Shown here piece by piece: positions 17,950 to 27,441 of a DNA stretch of 64,000 nt (position 1 is its first letter; every line of letters begins with the position of its first letter). The notes beneath the pieces were generated by a model that did not search any database, had not been told where the DNA came from, and worked only from the letters and a program-made list of their open reading frames with translations. The translations under genes and the position numbers were made by a program. The DNA is from Candidatus Omnitrophota bacterium (GTDB lineage: Bacteria; Omnitrophota; Gorgyraeia; Zapsychrales; JANLHA01), in contig JAKLFA010000001.1 in assembly GCA_022711395.1 (NCBI GenBank), forward strand, positions 259,277 through 323,276, in the 5' to 3' direction.

Positions 17950-19647
17950 ATGCCAAAACTCAAGAACACCGCTAAAAAAGCCACGGTTAAGAAAACAACC
18001 AAAAAGACTGCATCTGTAAAACACAGTAAACTTAAAAAAGGCGAAGCCAAGGCGATCAAGATCCCTCGTGGGCGTTCAAAATTGTCGATCCGTGTTTCCA
18101 AACAGAGGTATAAAGATGTGATCCTTATTTTGGATTTCGGTTCGCAATACACTCAGCTTATCGCGCGTCGCATCCGTGAGAGCAAGGTGTTTTGCAAGAT
18201 CGTCCCGTTCAATATCTCAGCGGAAGATATCTGCAAGGAAAACCCGAAAGGTTTGATCCTTTCAGGAGGGCCTTTAAGCGTTTATGATGAAGGGGCGCCG
18301 CTTCCTAAGGCGGAAATTTTCGAGATGGGTATTCCGGTTTTAGGGATCTGCTATGGTTTGCAGGCCATCGTGCACCTTTTCGGAGGAAAGATCCAGCGCA
18401 GCAAAGAACGGGAATTCGGCCGTTCCGAACTTTTTGTTGACCGCAACCGCGATCTGTTCTTAAACTTGCCGGCGAACATTACCTGTTGGATGAGCCATTC
18501 GGACATGACGACACAGCTCCCGAAGGGTTACAATGTGCTGGCGCATACGCTGAATGCCCCGGTCGCGGCGATCGGGCATCCGCGCAAGAAGATCTTTGGA
18601 GTCCAGTTTCATCCGGAAGTCGTTCATACCCAGCACGGGGTGGACATCCTCAATAATTTCGTTTTTCAGATCTGCAATTGTTTCCCTCGATGGACCATGG
18701 ACCGTTTCATCAATAGTTCGATCAAACAGATCAAGGAGCGGGTCGGTAACAAAAAGGTCGTTCTGGGTTTGAGCGGCGGAGTGGATTCGTCGGTCGCGGC
18801 GGTCTTGATCCAGAAAGCGATCGGCCGTAAGCTGCATTGTATCTTTGTCGACAACGGGCTGTTGCGAAACAATGAAGCGGCCAATGTTGAGAAGATGTTC
18901 AAAGGCGCCTTTAAAATGAATTTGACGGTCGTTGACGCCAGCAAGAGATTTTTAAAGCGGCTGTCGAATGTAGTTGATCCGGAAGAAAAACGCAAGATCA
19001 TCGGCGATGAATTTGTTAAGGTTTTTCAGGAAGCCGCTCAGAAACTGAAGAATGTTGATTTTCTGGCGCAGGGGACATTATACCCGGATGTGATCGAGTC
19101 GATCTCTCCTTTGGGCGGCCCGTCAGCTACGATCAAGAGCCATCACAATGTCGGTGGATTGCCGAAGAACATGAAGCTCGAGTTGCTTGAGCCTTTGCGG
19201 GAGTTGTTCAAGGATGAGGTGCGCAAGATCGGAAAGCACTTGGGTCTTCCGGATAGCGTTCTGCAGCGTCAGCCGTTTCCCGGCCCAGGCCTGGCGGTGC
19301 GTATCCTGGGTGACGTGACCGAGGAACGCCTGGAGATCCTGCGGCAGGCGGATGAGCGCGTGCTGGAAGAGATCAAAAAGGCCGGCCTTTATGAACAGGT
19401 CTGGCAGTCGTTCGCAGTCCTTTTGCCGGTCAAGACCGTCGGGGTCATGGGTGATCAACGGACCTATGAAAACGTGATCGCAATTCGCTGCGTCACAAGC
19501 CAGGATGGGATGACCGCTGATTGGGTCGAGCTGCCTTACCCGCTCTTGGGGAAAATGGCTAACCGCATTATTAATGAGGTCAGCGGTGTTAATCGTGTGG
19601 TCTATGATATCAGCTCCAAGCCGCCCTCAACGATCGAGTGGGAATAA
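17950..19647 (+). CDS. guaA: GMP synthase (glutamine-hydrolysing) with Lys-rich N-terminal extension
   Basis: 565 residues. The glutaminase half starts near residue 57 ([18 protein letters not shown]), with the nucleophile region LGICYGLQ and catalytic His in VQFHPEV. The synthetase half has the PP-loop [13 protein letters not shown], and the C-terminal dimerisation domain ends in KPPSTIEWE. It amidates XMP to GMP. The first ~50 residues are an unusual Lys/Thr/Ala-rich stretch ([15 protein letters not shown] onward) not found in ordinary GuaA. ATG 17950 or GTG 17941 both include it; a later start near the core lacks a clear ribosome site. The extension resembles the PpdK tail and the 54981 protein. 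Confidence 0.95.
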   Translation: MPKLKNTAKKATVKKTTKKTASVKHSKLKKGEAKAIKIPRGRSKLSIRVSKQRYKDVILILDFGSQYTQLIARRIRESKVFCKIVPFNISAEDICKENPKGLILSGGPLSVYDEGAPLPKAEIFEMGIPVLGICYGLQAIVHLFGGKIQRSKEREFGRSELFVDRNRDLFLNLPANITCWMSHSDMTTQLPKGYNVLAHTLNAPVAAIGHPRKKIFGVQFHPEVVHTQHGVDILNNFVFQICNCFPRWTMDRFINSSIKQIKERVGNKKVVLGLSGGVDSSVAAVLIQKAIGRKLHCIFVDNGLLRNNEAANVEKMFKGAFKMNLTVVDASKRFLKRLSNVVDPEEKRKIIGDEFVKVFQEAAQKLKNVDFLAQGTLYPDVIESISPLGGPSATIKSHHNVGGLPKNMKLELLEPLRELFKDEVRKIGKHLGLPDSVLQRQPFPGPGLAVRILGDVTEERLEILRQADERVLEEIKKAGLYEQVWQSFAVLLPVKTVGVMGDQRTYENVIAIRCVTSQDGMTADWVELPYPLLGKMANRIINEVSGVNRVVYDISSKPPSTIEWE

Positions 19648-19732
19648 ATAAATTTTTGTGGACAGTGAGGAAGAATGGTCTGAATGATCAAAAAGACTTT
19701 TCTTTTTCACGGTCCACGTTGTACCCTTCATT

Positions 19733-22700
19733 ATGAGAAATCAATTCGTCCACCTTCATGTTCACACGGAATACAGCCTTTTAGACGGCGCCTGCCGTAT
19801 CAAGGACCTTGCGCAAAAAGCGGTTGATATGCAAATGCCGGCCGTTGCGATGACCGACCACGGCAACATGTTCGGAGCGGTCGAATTTTACCAGACCGTT
19901 TCGAAGTTCGGCATCAAGCCGATCATCGGCATTGAGACCTATGTTGCAAAGACCAGCCGGATGGAAAAAGGGGGGAAGCCTGGTGGGAATGGCCATCTGG
20001 TGCTGTTATGCAAGGATTATGAAGGGTATAAGAACCTTGTCCAGCTTTCCTCAGCAGGGTATCTCGAAGGATTTTATTACAAGCCGCGCATTGATAAAGA
20101 ACTTCTTGCCAGTCATTCCAAGGGATTGATCGCCACGTCCGCGTGCTTAAAAGGAGAGGTTGCTTATCAGCTATCCTGCGGCAATTATGAGCAGGCCTTG
20201 AAAGAGGCGGACGACCTATCCCAGATCCTGGGTAAAGGGAATTTTTATCTTGAGCTTATGGATCACGGGATCGCCGAGCAAAAAGCGGTAAATGAGGGGC
20301 TGGTCCGTATTTCCGAAGACTTAAGGATCCCTGTCGTGGCGAGTAATGACGTGCATTACGTTGAACAGTCGCAGTGGAGGGCGCATGACGCATTGCTTTG
20401 TATTCAAACCCAGGCGTTCTTGAGCGATCAGAACCGTATGCGCATGGCGACAGATCAGTTTTATTTCAAATCGTTTCAGGAAATGGAGCAGGTCTTTTCC
20501 TGGATCCCGCAGGCGTTGTCCAACACGATCGAGATCGCCCAGCAATGCAACCTCAAATTTGATTTTGACACATATCACTTGCCGCGTTTTGACCCTCCGA
20601 GAGGAAAGACACAGGAAGAGCATCTCTGGGAATTATGTCTGGATGGTCTACGGGCCCGTTATGGCGCTTCCGTGCCGCCAGAGGTCGTGAACCGCCTTGA
20701 GTATGAATTTGAGGGGATCAAACAAATGGGTTTTGTCGCCTATTTTTTGATCGTCTGGGATTTTGTTCATTACGCCAAAGGTCATGGGATCCCGGTAGGG
20801 CCCGGGCGCGGTTCAGCGGCAGGAAGTATTGTTTCGTATCTATTGGGGATCACGGACCTTGATCCGTTGCGCTACGGTTTGCTCTTTGAGCGATTTTTGA
20901 ACCCCAATCGCGCCGGGATGCCGGATATTGATATTGATTTCTGTTTCGACAGGAGACCTGAGGTCATTGAATACGTGACTCAAAAATACGGGGAAAAGAA
21001 CGTCGCCCAGATCATCACATTCGGAAAAATGAAGGCGCGCGCGGCAGTGCGTGACGTTGGGCGTGTTATGGGGGTCTCTTATGATGATGTTGACCGCATT
21101 GCCAAGACCATTCCGCCGGATTTGGGAATGACCATTGAAAAGGCGTTGGATGTGGAACCGGAGCTTGTCAAATTATGCCAACAGGATAAGACGGCGAAAG
21201 ACATCATTGATATGGCGCAGATCCTGGAGGGTTTGAACCGTCACGCTTCGATCCATGCCGCCGGGGTCGTGATCTCTGACAAGCCTCTGACCGAGTATGT
21301 GCCGCTTTATAAGACATCCGACGGGCAGATCACCACGGGTTATACCATGGACGGGATCGCGCAGATGGGGCTTTTGAAGATGGATTTTTTGGGTTTAAGG
21401 ACCTTAACGGTCATTTCCAAGGCCGTCGATCTTGTGAAGAAGACCCGTGGCATCAGTATTGATATTGAAAAGATCTCTCTGGAGGACCCTAAGACGTTCC
21501 AGTTGTTCTGTGAGGCGCACACGGCCGGAATTTTTCAGCTGGAAAGTTCCGGAATGCGGGACCTTCTGCGCAAGAGCCACCCCTCACGATTTGAAGACTT
21601 GATCTCGATCCTGGCGCTTTATCGTCCAGGCCCGATGGGAAGCGGTATGCTGGATGATTATATCAAACGCAAGCGCGGAGAGGCGATCGTTGAATACCTT
21701 CATCCTAAATTGGAAACGATCCTGAAAGAGACCTTCGGCATGATCGTTTATCAGGAACAGGTCATGCAGACGGCCAGCATCTTGGCGGGATTTACCATGG
21801 CGCAGGCCGATAATCTCAGGCGGGCCATGAGCAAAAAGAAGGTCGAGGTTATGCTCAAGATGAGGGAGGATTTCGTGGCTGGCTGCAAGGAGCACAGTCA
21901 GATCGAGGAAGGGGAAGCCAACCGTCTTTTTGATTTGATCGATTATTTCTCAGGATATGGTTTTAACAAAAGCCATTCGGCAGCTTACGCTCTTGTCTCT
22001 TATCAGACAGCGTATATGAAAGCGAATTATCCGGTCGAATTCATGTGCGCCCTTTTAACCTGCGAACGGGACAACACAGAGAAGGTCGTTGAGTATGTCA
22101 AAGAGTGCGAACATATGGGCATTGCTGTTTTGCCCCCCAACATCAATGAAAGCCTTCTGGAGTTCAGCGTTGCTGACAATAAGCGTTTACGGTTCGGGCT
22201 TTTGGCGGTGAAAAATATCGGGACCTTGGCAGTCGAATCCATCGTCGCTCAACGCCAGGAAAGCGGGCTTTTTCAGTCTATCTTCGATCTGTGCGAGCGG
22301 GTCGATTTGCGGTTGGTCAACCGTAAGGTCTTGGAAAGTTTGGTCAAGTGCGGGGCTCTGGACTGTTTTAGTGTCAAGCGCTCGCAGTTAATGGCCGTTT
22401 GCGATAACGCCCTGGACCGGGGCGGGAACCGCCAAAAAGAACGCGCTTCTGGCCAGCTCTCTTTGTTTGATATGGGGGTTCAGGAAAACGGATTTAAGGA
22501 TGATGTTGGTGCTCTGCCGGATCTTCCGGACTGGCCGCCGAACCAGAAGCTGGCCTATGAAAAGGAGGTCCTGGGTTTTTATATTTCAGGGCATCCTCTG
22601 GAGCAGTATAAGTTCGAGATCAAAAAATTCGCCAACTGTTCCACCCAAAGCTTGGTAAGACTCGGTGACGGAACGGTCGCCAAAATGATCGCGATCATCA

Positions 22701-23170
22701 TGGGTATTAAGCTGACGGCGACCCGCAAGACCGGTGAGCGAATGGCGATCCTAACGGTCGAAGATATGTATGGGCAGACAGAAGCGGTCGTGTTTCCTTC
22801 TGTCTATCAAAAGGTTTCTGAAAAGATCCAGGCTGGTCAGGTCGTTATTGTGATGGGAAAAGTGGCCTTGCGGGAAGGGACAGCGAACATCCTCTGCGAT
22901 GATATCCGGCCGATATCCGAGATCTATGACACGATCAAGGCCGTTCGGGTCAATCTGATCGGAATGGACCAGGATGCATTGGCGCGTTTTAAAAAGAAAC
23001 TGCTCCATTTTCCCGGGGAAGTTCCGGTCTATTTGCAGCTCGACACACAAAAATATAAAAGCGTCCAGATCCTGGTCGGCAAGGACCTTTATGTGCATCC
23101 CAGTGAAATGCTCTTGAATGACATTAAAGAAATGGTCGGCGAGGACAATTTTGCTTTGACGGTTTCTTAA
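19733..23170 (+). CDS. dnaE: DNA polymerase III alpha subunit
   Basis: 1145 residues, the standard DnaE form. The N-terminal PHP domain begins FVHLHVHTEYSLLDGAC and includes MTDHGNMFG. The polymerase active-site motif PDIDIDFCFDRR is near residue 400, and FGMIVYQEQVMQ and GYGFNKSHSAAYA are further family blocks. The helix-hairpin-helix region is followed by an OB domain (about 975-1060). No proofreading exonuclease domain is fused. It is the replicative polymerase. No ribosome site is obvious before ATG 19733, but MRNQFVHLHVHTEYS is a normal N-terminus. Confidence 0.97.
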   Translation: MRNQFVHLHVHTEYSLLDGACRIKDLAQKAVDMQMPAVAMTDHGNMFGAVEFYQTVSKFGIKPIIGIETYVAKTSRMEKGGKPGGNGHLVLLCKDYEGYKNLVQLSSAGYLEGFYYKPRIDKELLASHSKGLIATSACLKGEVAYQLSCGNYEQALKEADDLSQILGKGNFYLELMDHGIAEQKAVNEGLVRISEDLRIPVVASNDVHYVEQSQWRAHDALLCIQTQAFLSDQNRMRMATDQFYFKSFQEMEQVFSWIPQALSNTIEIAQQCNLKFDFDTYHLPRFDPPRGKTQEEHLWELCLDGLRARYGASVPPEVVNRLEYEFEGIKQMGFVAYFLIVWDFVHYAKGHGIPVGPGRGSAAGSIVSYLLGITDLDPLRYGLLFERFLNPNRAGMPDIDIDFCFDRRPEVIEYVTQKYGEKNVAQIITFGKMKARAAVRDVGRVMGVSYDDVDRIAKTIPPDLGMTIEKALDVEPELVKLCQQDKTAKDIIDMAQILEGLNRHASIHAAGVVISDKPLTEYVPLYKTSDGQITTGYTMDGIAQMGLLKMDFLGLRTLTVISKAVDLVKKTRGISIDIEKISLEDPKTFQLFCEAHTAGIFQLESSGMRDLLRKSHPSRFEDLISILALYRPGPMGSGMLDDYIKRKRGEAIVEYLHPKLETILKETFGMIVYQEQVMQTASILAGFTMAQADNLRRAMSKKKVEVMLKMREDFVAGCKEHSQIEEGEANRLFDLIDYFSGYGFNKSHSAAYALVSYQTAYMKANYPVEFMCALLTCERDNTEKVVEYVKECEHMGIAVLPPNINESLLEFSVADNKRLRFGLLAVKNIGTLAVESIVAQRQESGLFQSIFDLCERVDLRLVNRKVLESLVKCGALDCFSVKRSQLMAVCDNALDRGGNRQKERASGQLSLFDMGVQENGFKDDVGALPDLPDWPPNQKLAYEKEVLGFYISGHPLEQYKFEIKKFANCSTQSLVRLGDGTVAKMIAIIMGIKLTATRKTGERMAILTVEDMYGQTEAVVFPSVYQKVSEKIQAGQVVIVMGKVALREGTANILCDDIRPISEIYDTIKAVRVNLIGMDQDALARFKKKLLHFPGEVPVYLQLDTQKYKSVQILVGKDLYVHPSEMLLNDIKEMVGEDNFALTVS

Positions 23171-23209
23171 TAACGTGAAAGCTGCTCTAAAAAGGAGTTG
23201 ATTTTATAA

Positions 23210-23238
23210 TTGAGCCACAACAGACTGTTTTATAGAAT
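23210..23238 (+). promoter_or_regulatory. Putative promoter of the prohibitin-like gene
   Basis: TTGAGC (23210-23215), a 17-bp spacer and TAGAAT (23233-23238), 28 bp before ATG 23266, with AAGGAGG between. Confidence 0.5.
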
Positions 23239-23265
23239 TTGAGCAATGAAAAAAAGGAGGCTGTT

Positions 23266-24150
23266 ATGCATGGTAATTTTATTTTTGGGATCATTGCCCT
23301 GGTTTTGGGGATCGGTTTAGTGGCGACACGGATGCAGCACAAGGATTATGACAAGAGCACCAACGTTATTGGCACTGTTTTTATTGTGGCCGCGGCCTTT
23401 TTGATCATTTTCAGCTTTATCCGTATCGTGCCGGCTGGTACCGTGGGGATCGTGGATCTTTTTGGTAAAGTTTCAGAAACCGAGCGTAAACCGGGCCTGA
23501 ACCTGGTGAACCCGTTCGCCAAGCTGGTCATTTTTAACACAAAGACCGAAGAGGTCAAAGAAGTCATGGTCGTTCCGTCTAAGGAAGGTTTGACCATTAA
23601 GCTGGATGTTTCGCTCCTTTATCGAGTTGAGGCGGATCAGGCTGCGGATATTTATAAGACAGTGGGGGAGCATTATCGCAATATTGTTCTGCTTCCTCAA
23701 TTTCGCTCTGTAAGCCGGGGAGTAACGGTCAACTATGAGGCCAAAGCCCTTTATACATCCGGCCGGGATGAAATGGCTTCACGGATCTTTCAGGATTTGA
23801 AAGGACTTTTGGAGGCCCGCGGTATAGTTTTGGAGAATGTTTTACTGCGCGAGATCCAGCTTCCGCCAACGGTCGCTCATGCTATTGAAATGAAATTGAA
23901 AGCAGAGCAGGAGGCTGAACAAATGAAGTTCGTTCTGGAAAAAGAACGCAAAGAGGCAGAGCGTCGAGTGATAGAAGCGGAAGGGATCGCTAAGGCTCAA
24001 GAGATCATCAATAAGACTTTGACTCAGGCCTATTTACAGCATGAAGCTATTCAGGCTCAGATGATAATGGCCACAAATCCGAATCACACGACGGTTTATA
24101 TTCCGTCAGGGGATAATGGTATCCCGCTGGTCCGGGTGATGGAGCCTTAA
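23266..24150 (+). CDS. Prohibitin/SPFH (band 7) family membrane protein
   Basis: 294 residues. Two N-terminal hydrophobic helices (FIFGIIALVLGIGLVATRM, then IGTVFIVAAAFLIIFSFI) precede an SPFH domain (about 65-240), including GTVGIVDLFGKV and the helix VAHAIEMKLKAEQEAEQMKF. The C-terminal coiled coil is Glu/Lys/Ala-rich. Bacterial prohibitin relatives form large membrane rings that organise proteases or lipids; no partner is evident here. ATG 23266 is set by AAGGAGG; a TTG 27 bp upstream is unlikely. Confidence 0.87.
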   Translation: MHGNFIFGIIALVLGIGLVATRMQHKDYDKSTNVIGTVFIVAAAFLIIFSFIRIVPAGTVGIVDLFGKVSETERKPGLNLVNPFAKLVIFNTKTEEVKEVMVVPSKEGLTIKLDVSLLYRVEADQAADIYKTVGEHYRNIVLLPQFRSVSRGVTVNYEAKALYTSGRDEMASRIFQDLKGLLEARGIVLENVLLREIQLPPTVAHAIEMKLKAEQEAEQMKFVLEKERKEAERRVIEAEGIAKAQEIINKTLTQAYLQHEAIQAQMIMATNPNHTTVYIPSGDNGIPLVRVMEP

Positions 24151-24151
24151 T

Positions 24152-24176
24152 AGTAGAATAACTATAAGTAGAATAA
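24152..24176. repeat. Short direct repeat AGTAGAATAA x2
   Basis: Identical 10-mers at 24152-24161 and 24167-24176, just after the prohibitin stop and 60 bp before the HU promoter. They might be a protein-binding site or chance in an A/T-rich gap. Confidence 0.3.
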
Positions 24177-24239
24177 AGAATAGACGTTTATTTAGAAAAA
24201 AATCTCGAAATTTGCGAGAAAAGCTCTTTTAAAAAATGC

Positions 24240-24268
24240 TTGACACCGTAAACCCTTGTTGATACGAT
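24240..24268 (+). promoter_or_regulatory. HU gene promoter
   Basis: Perfect TTGACA (24240-24245), a 17-bp spacer and TACGAT (24263-24268), 26 bp before ATG 24295. Confidence 0.62.
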
Positions 24269-24294
24269 ATTTACGACAAGGGGAGGTGAATCTC

Positions 24295-24567
24295 ATGACC
24301 AAGAAAGACATTGTGCTTAAAATTACGGATTCAACCGGAATTAAGCAAGTGGATGTCAAGACCATTGTCCAAGCCACTTTTGACGTGATCGTTGAGAGTT
24401 TAGTCCGCAGTGAAAAAGTGGAATTGCGCAATTTTGGCGTTTTTAAGATCAAAGAACGTAAAGCGCGATTTGGACGCAATCCTCGAACTGGTGACAGCGT
24501 TCCTGTCCCGCCGCGTAAAGTGGTAGTGTTCAAGCCCGGTCTTGAAATGAAACAGAAAATAAAATAA
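24295..24567 (+). CDS. HU/IHF-family DNA-binding protein
   Basis: 90 residues, one HU/IHF domain. MTKKDIVLKITDSTG is the usual start, FGVFKIKERKARFGRNPRTG is the DNA-embracing arm including the conserved RNP, and VVVFKPGLEMKQKI is the C-terminal signature. It bends and compacts DNA as a dimer. GGGAGGTGA precedes ATG 24295; the upstream ATG 24256 lies on the promoter region. HU and IHF cannot be told apart reliably. It is a single-gene unit with its own promoter and terminator. Confidence 0.93.
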   Translation: MTKKDIVLKITDSTGIKQVDVKTIVQATFDVIVESLVRSEKVELRNFGVFKIKERKARFGRNPRTGDSVPVPPRKVVVFKPGLEMKQKIK

Positions 24568-24611
24568 CCATAACGTCTTGCTTGTAATGAGGTTAAGGAT
24601 TTTATGGTTAT
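24564..24611 (+). repeat. Perfect 10-bp inverted repeat at the HU stop
   Basis: ATAACCATAA (24564-24573), covering the HU stop codon, and TTATGGTTAT (24602-24611) could pair with a 28-nt loop. It precedes the G/C-rich terminator hairpin and might shield the mRNA 3' end. Confidence 0.35.
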
Positions 24612-24627
24612 GGTCTATAGAGTCTAG

Positions 24628-24660
24628 AAGGCGGAGGACGCAAACCCTCCGCCTTTCAGA
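24628..24660 (+). terminator. Terminator after the HU gene
   Basis: AAGGCGGAGG (24628-24637) and CCTCCGCCTT (24646-24655), a perfect 10-bp stem with an 8-nt loop. Only a short T run follows. Confidence 0.6.
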
Positions 24661-24674
24661 TTAAAAGAGGGGAT

Positions 24675-25985
24675 ATGGATCAATTTATTTCTTTGCCGCG
24701 AGGAACGGCTGATATTTTGCCTGAAGAAGCGTTGCTTTGGCAGGCCATGGAGTCTCAAGCGCGCACAGTGTTTGGAGTTTATGGATATCAGGAAATCCGT
24801 ACGCCGTTTTTTGAAGAGACGGATCTTTTTGCCCGCTCAGTTGGGCAGACTTCTGATATTGTCCAGAAACAGATGCTGAATCTTGCCGCGCAAACTGAGG
24901 CGCAAGAGAACGATAAAAGCACATCATTGTCTTTGCGCCCGGAAGGGACCGCTTCCATTGTCCGCAGCTATATTCAAAACCGTTTAGATAAGAAAGAAAA
25001 ACTCTCGAAACTTTTTTATATTGGGCCGATGTTCCGTGGGGAACGGCCACAAAAGGGGCGGTTGCGCCAGTTTCATCAGATCGGGGTGGAGGCGATCGGT
25101 CCTGATTCTGCTTCGCCGTTCTTGGATGCTGAGGTCATTGCGCTCGGAACGAATCTTTTAAAGCAATTGGGGCTGAATGACTTTGTGTTGCGAATAAACA
25201 CATTAGGAACGTTAGAGGATAAAGGTGCCTTCTCGGGTATTTTAAAAGACAGCTTGCAGGATAAGATACGAAATTTATGTCCGGATTGCCAAAACCGTTA
25301 TGATCGCAATGTGCTTCGGGTCCTTGATTGTAAGAATAAAGAGTGTCGATCGGTCGTTGAAGGGTTAAATTTTTGGCGGAATTGCGAATATTTATCGCCA
25401 AAAAGTAAAGAATATTTTGAAGCCGTTAAAAAAGCCCTGGACGCCCTGGAAATTACCTATGTTGAAGACCCCAAGCTTGTCCGCGGGTTGGATTATTACA
25501 CACATACGGTTTTTGAGTTTTCTTGTCAGCGTTTAGGCAGTCAGGACGCGGTCGGGGCCGGAGGCCGGTATAATAATCTGGTGGAACAATTGGGTGGACC
25601 GGTCGCGGATGCTGTGGGGTTTGCGTTGGGAATGGAACGGATCCTTTTGGCCACGGCCAAAGAAGGCGCTGAACTTCAGGCTGGCCTGGATGCTTTTGTT
25701 GTCTGTTTGCAGGAAGAAGGACTTTTAAAAGTATTTAAGCTTTTACAGGATCTGCGGGCGAGGGGAGTTTCAGCGGACATGAACCTTCGTCCAGGATCTA
25801 TGAAAAGCCAGATGCGCCAGGCGGATAAGGCCAAGGCCCGTTTCGTTCTGATCCTGGGAGAGGAAGAACTGAAAGCCGGCGAGGTCACCCTTAAGGATAT
25901 GAAACAGGGAGTTCAGGAAAAATTCCGGCTTGGAGCGTTTGAAGAAATTGTTTCTAAAATTCGAAGCAATAAATCAGAAAATTAA
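24675..25985 (+). CDS. hisS: Histidyl-tRNA synthetase
   Basis: 436 residues, class II synthetase. N-terminal PRGTADILPEE, motif 2 MFRGERPQKGRLRQFHQIG, the histidine-specific LVRGLDYYTHTVFEF and motif 3 ALGMERILLA are all present. The C-terminal anticodon-binding domain starts near 335. It charges tRNA-His. AAAGAGGGG precedes the ATG. aspS follows after 46 bp, a pairing common in bacteria. Confidence 0.97.
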   Translation: MDQFISLPRGTADILPEEALLWQAMESQARTVFGVYGYQEIRTPFFEETDLFARSVGQTSDIVQKQMLNLAAQTEAQENDKSTSLSLRPEGTASIVRSYIQNRLDKKEKLSKLFYIGPMFRGERPQKGRLRQFHQIGVEAIGPDSASPFLDAEVIALGTNLLKQLGLNDFVLRINTLGTLEDKGAFSGILKDSLQDKIRNLCPDCQNRYDRNVLRVLDCKNKECRSVVEGLNFWRNCEYLSPKSKEYFEAVKKALDALEITYVEDPKLVRGLDYYTHTVFEFSCQRLGSQDAVGAGGRYNNLVEQLGGPVADAVGFALGMERILLATAKEGAELQAGLDAFVVCLQEEGLLKVFKLLQDLRARGVSADMNLRPGSMKSQMRQADKAKARFVLILGEEELKAGEVTLKDMKQGVQEKFRLGAFEEIVSKIRSNKSEN

Positions 25986-26031
25986 CTTATAATATTGGGC
26001 CTCGATCAATATTTTGAGAGAAGGAGTTAGG

Positions 26032-27441
26032 ATGTTAAGAACGCATACATGCGGAGAATTGCGCAAGAGCCATGAAAAACAAGTCGTGACCCTGTGTGGA
26101 TGGGTCCACCGCCGCCGCGATCATGGGAAGCTGATCTTTATTGACGTGCGGGACCGTTATGGGGTCACGCAGGTCGTGTTCGTTCCGTCGGTTTCTAAAG
26201 AGGCGCATGATGTGGCTCAGACATTGGGGCCGGAATATGTTATTCAGGTCACAGGCGAGGTTGTGGGACGTTCCGCCAAGAACGTGAACACGGAGATACC
26301 CACCGGGGAGATCGAGCTTTGCGCCAGCGCCCTTACGGTTTTAAATACGTCCAAGGTCCCGGTCTTTGAAATAGACAGCGAGACTGAGGTCGGAGAAGAG
26401 TTGCGTTTGGCCCATCGTTATCTTGACCTGAGGCGTGAAAAGGTCTCCAGTGCTTTGAAATTCCGTCACAAGATGTGCGCCAGCATACACCGTTTTTTGG
26501 ATGAGGAAGGATTCTTGAATATTGAAACGCCGGTCTTGACCAAGTCAACGCCCGAAGGGGCGCGCGATTTTCTGGTTCCCTGCCGTTTAAATCCCGGAAC
26601 GTTCTTCGCCCTGCCGCAATCGCCACAGCTGTTTAAGCAGATGCTGATGGTCTCCGGCATGGATAAATATTATCAGATCGTTAAGTGCTTCCGTGATGAG
26701 GACCTGCGCGCCGACCGCCAGCCGGAATTCACCCAGCTTGATATGGAAATGTCTTTTGTTGAAGAAGAGGACATTTTCGCTTTGACAGAGAGGTTGTTTA
26801 AAGCGGTTTTGAAGGAGGTCAAGGGGATCGATTTAAAGACGCCTTTTCCCCGGATGACGCATGCGGAGGCAATGCAACGTTATAAAAGCGACAAACCGGA
26901 CGTTCGAAAGGACAAAACAGATAAAAGTGAATTTGCGTTTCTTTGGGTTGTGGATTTTCCATTATTCAAATATAATGAGGAAGACAAACGTTGGGAAAGC
27001 GAGCATCATCCGTTCACCTCTTTTAATAAAGATGACATGGATGCTTTTGAGAAAGGCGATTTTGGCAAGGTTCGGTCCCGCTCGTATGATCTGGTCTTGA
27101 ATGGGAATGAGATCGGGAGCGGATCGATCCGTATTCATGACCGGCATATTCAGAAGAAAATTTTTGATATTATCGGGCTTGATCCGCAAGAGGCGGAAAA
27201 ACGGTTTGGATTTTTGTTAAGGGCTTTTGAATACGGAGCCCCGCCGCACGCCGGTGTGGCGTATGGAATTGACCGTATGACAGCGATCTTGACGGGCCTT
27301 GATTCGATCCGGGACACGATCGCGTTTCCCAAGACACAGAAGGGCAGCTGCCTTATGACGGATGCTCCGTCGTTGGTTGATGAGGCCCAATTAATGGAAT
27401 TAGGAATTATGGCGCTGAACAAAGGAGATTCTGATGCCTAA
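26032..27441 (+). CDS. aspS: Aspartyl-tRNA synthetase lacking the GAD insertion domain
   Basis: 469 residues, about 120 shorter than usual bacterial AspRS. The N-terminal OB anticodon domain (MLRTHTCGELRKSHEKQVV), motif 2 region CFRDEDLRADRQPEFTQLD and motif 3 region GVAYGIDRMTAIL are of the bacterial type. In typical bacterial enzymes a GAD domain sits between SDKPD and FLWVVDFP; here these blocks are about 13 residues apart (about 288-303), joined by VRKDKTDKSEFA. Catalytic motifs look intact, so it should work. Whether it is discriminating (tRNA-Asp only) or charges tRNA-Asn too cannot be decided. ATG 26032 follows AGAAGGAG; the TTG at 26014 precedes that ribosome site. Confidence 0.93.
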   Translation: MLRTHTCGELRKSHEKQVVTLCGWVHRRRDHGKLIFIDVRDRYGVTQVVFVPSVSKEAHDVAQTLGPEYVIQVTGEVVGRSAKNVNTEIPTGEIELCASALTVLNTSKVPVFEIDSETEVGEELRLAHRYLDLRREKVSSALKFRHKMCASIHRFLDEEGFLNIETPVLTKSTPEGARDFLVPCRLNPGTFFALPQSPQLFKQMLMVSGMDKYYQIVKCFRDEDLRADRQPEFTQLDMEMSFVEEEDIFALTERLFKAVLKEVKGIDLKTPFPRMTHAEAMQRYKSDKPDVRKDKTDKSEFAFLWVVDFPLFKYNEEDKRWESEHHPFTSFNKDDMDAFEKGDFGKVRSRSYDLVLNGNEIGSGSIRIHDRHIQKKIFDIIGLDPQEAEKRFGFLLRAFEYGAPPHAGVAYGIDRMTAILTGLDSIRDTIAFPKTQKGSCLMTDAPSLVDEAQLMELGIMALNKGDSDA

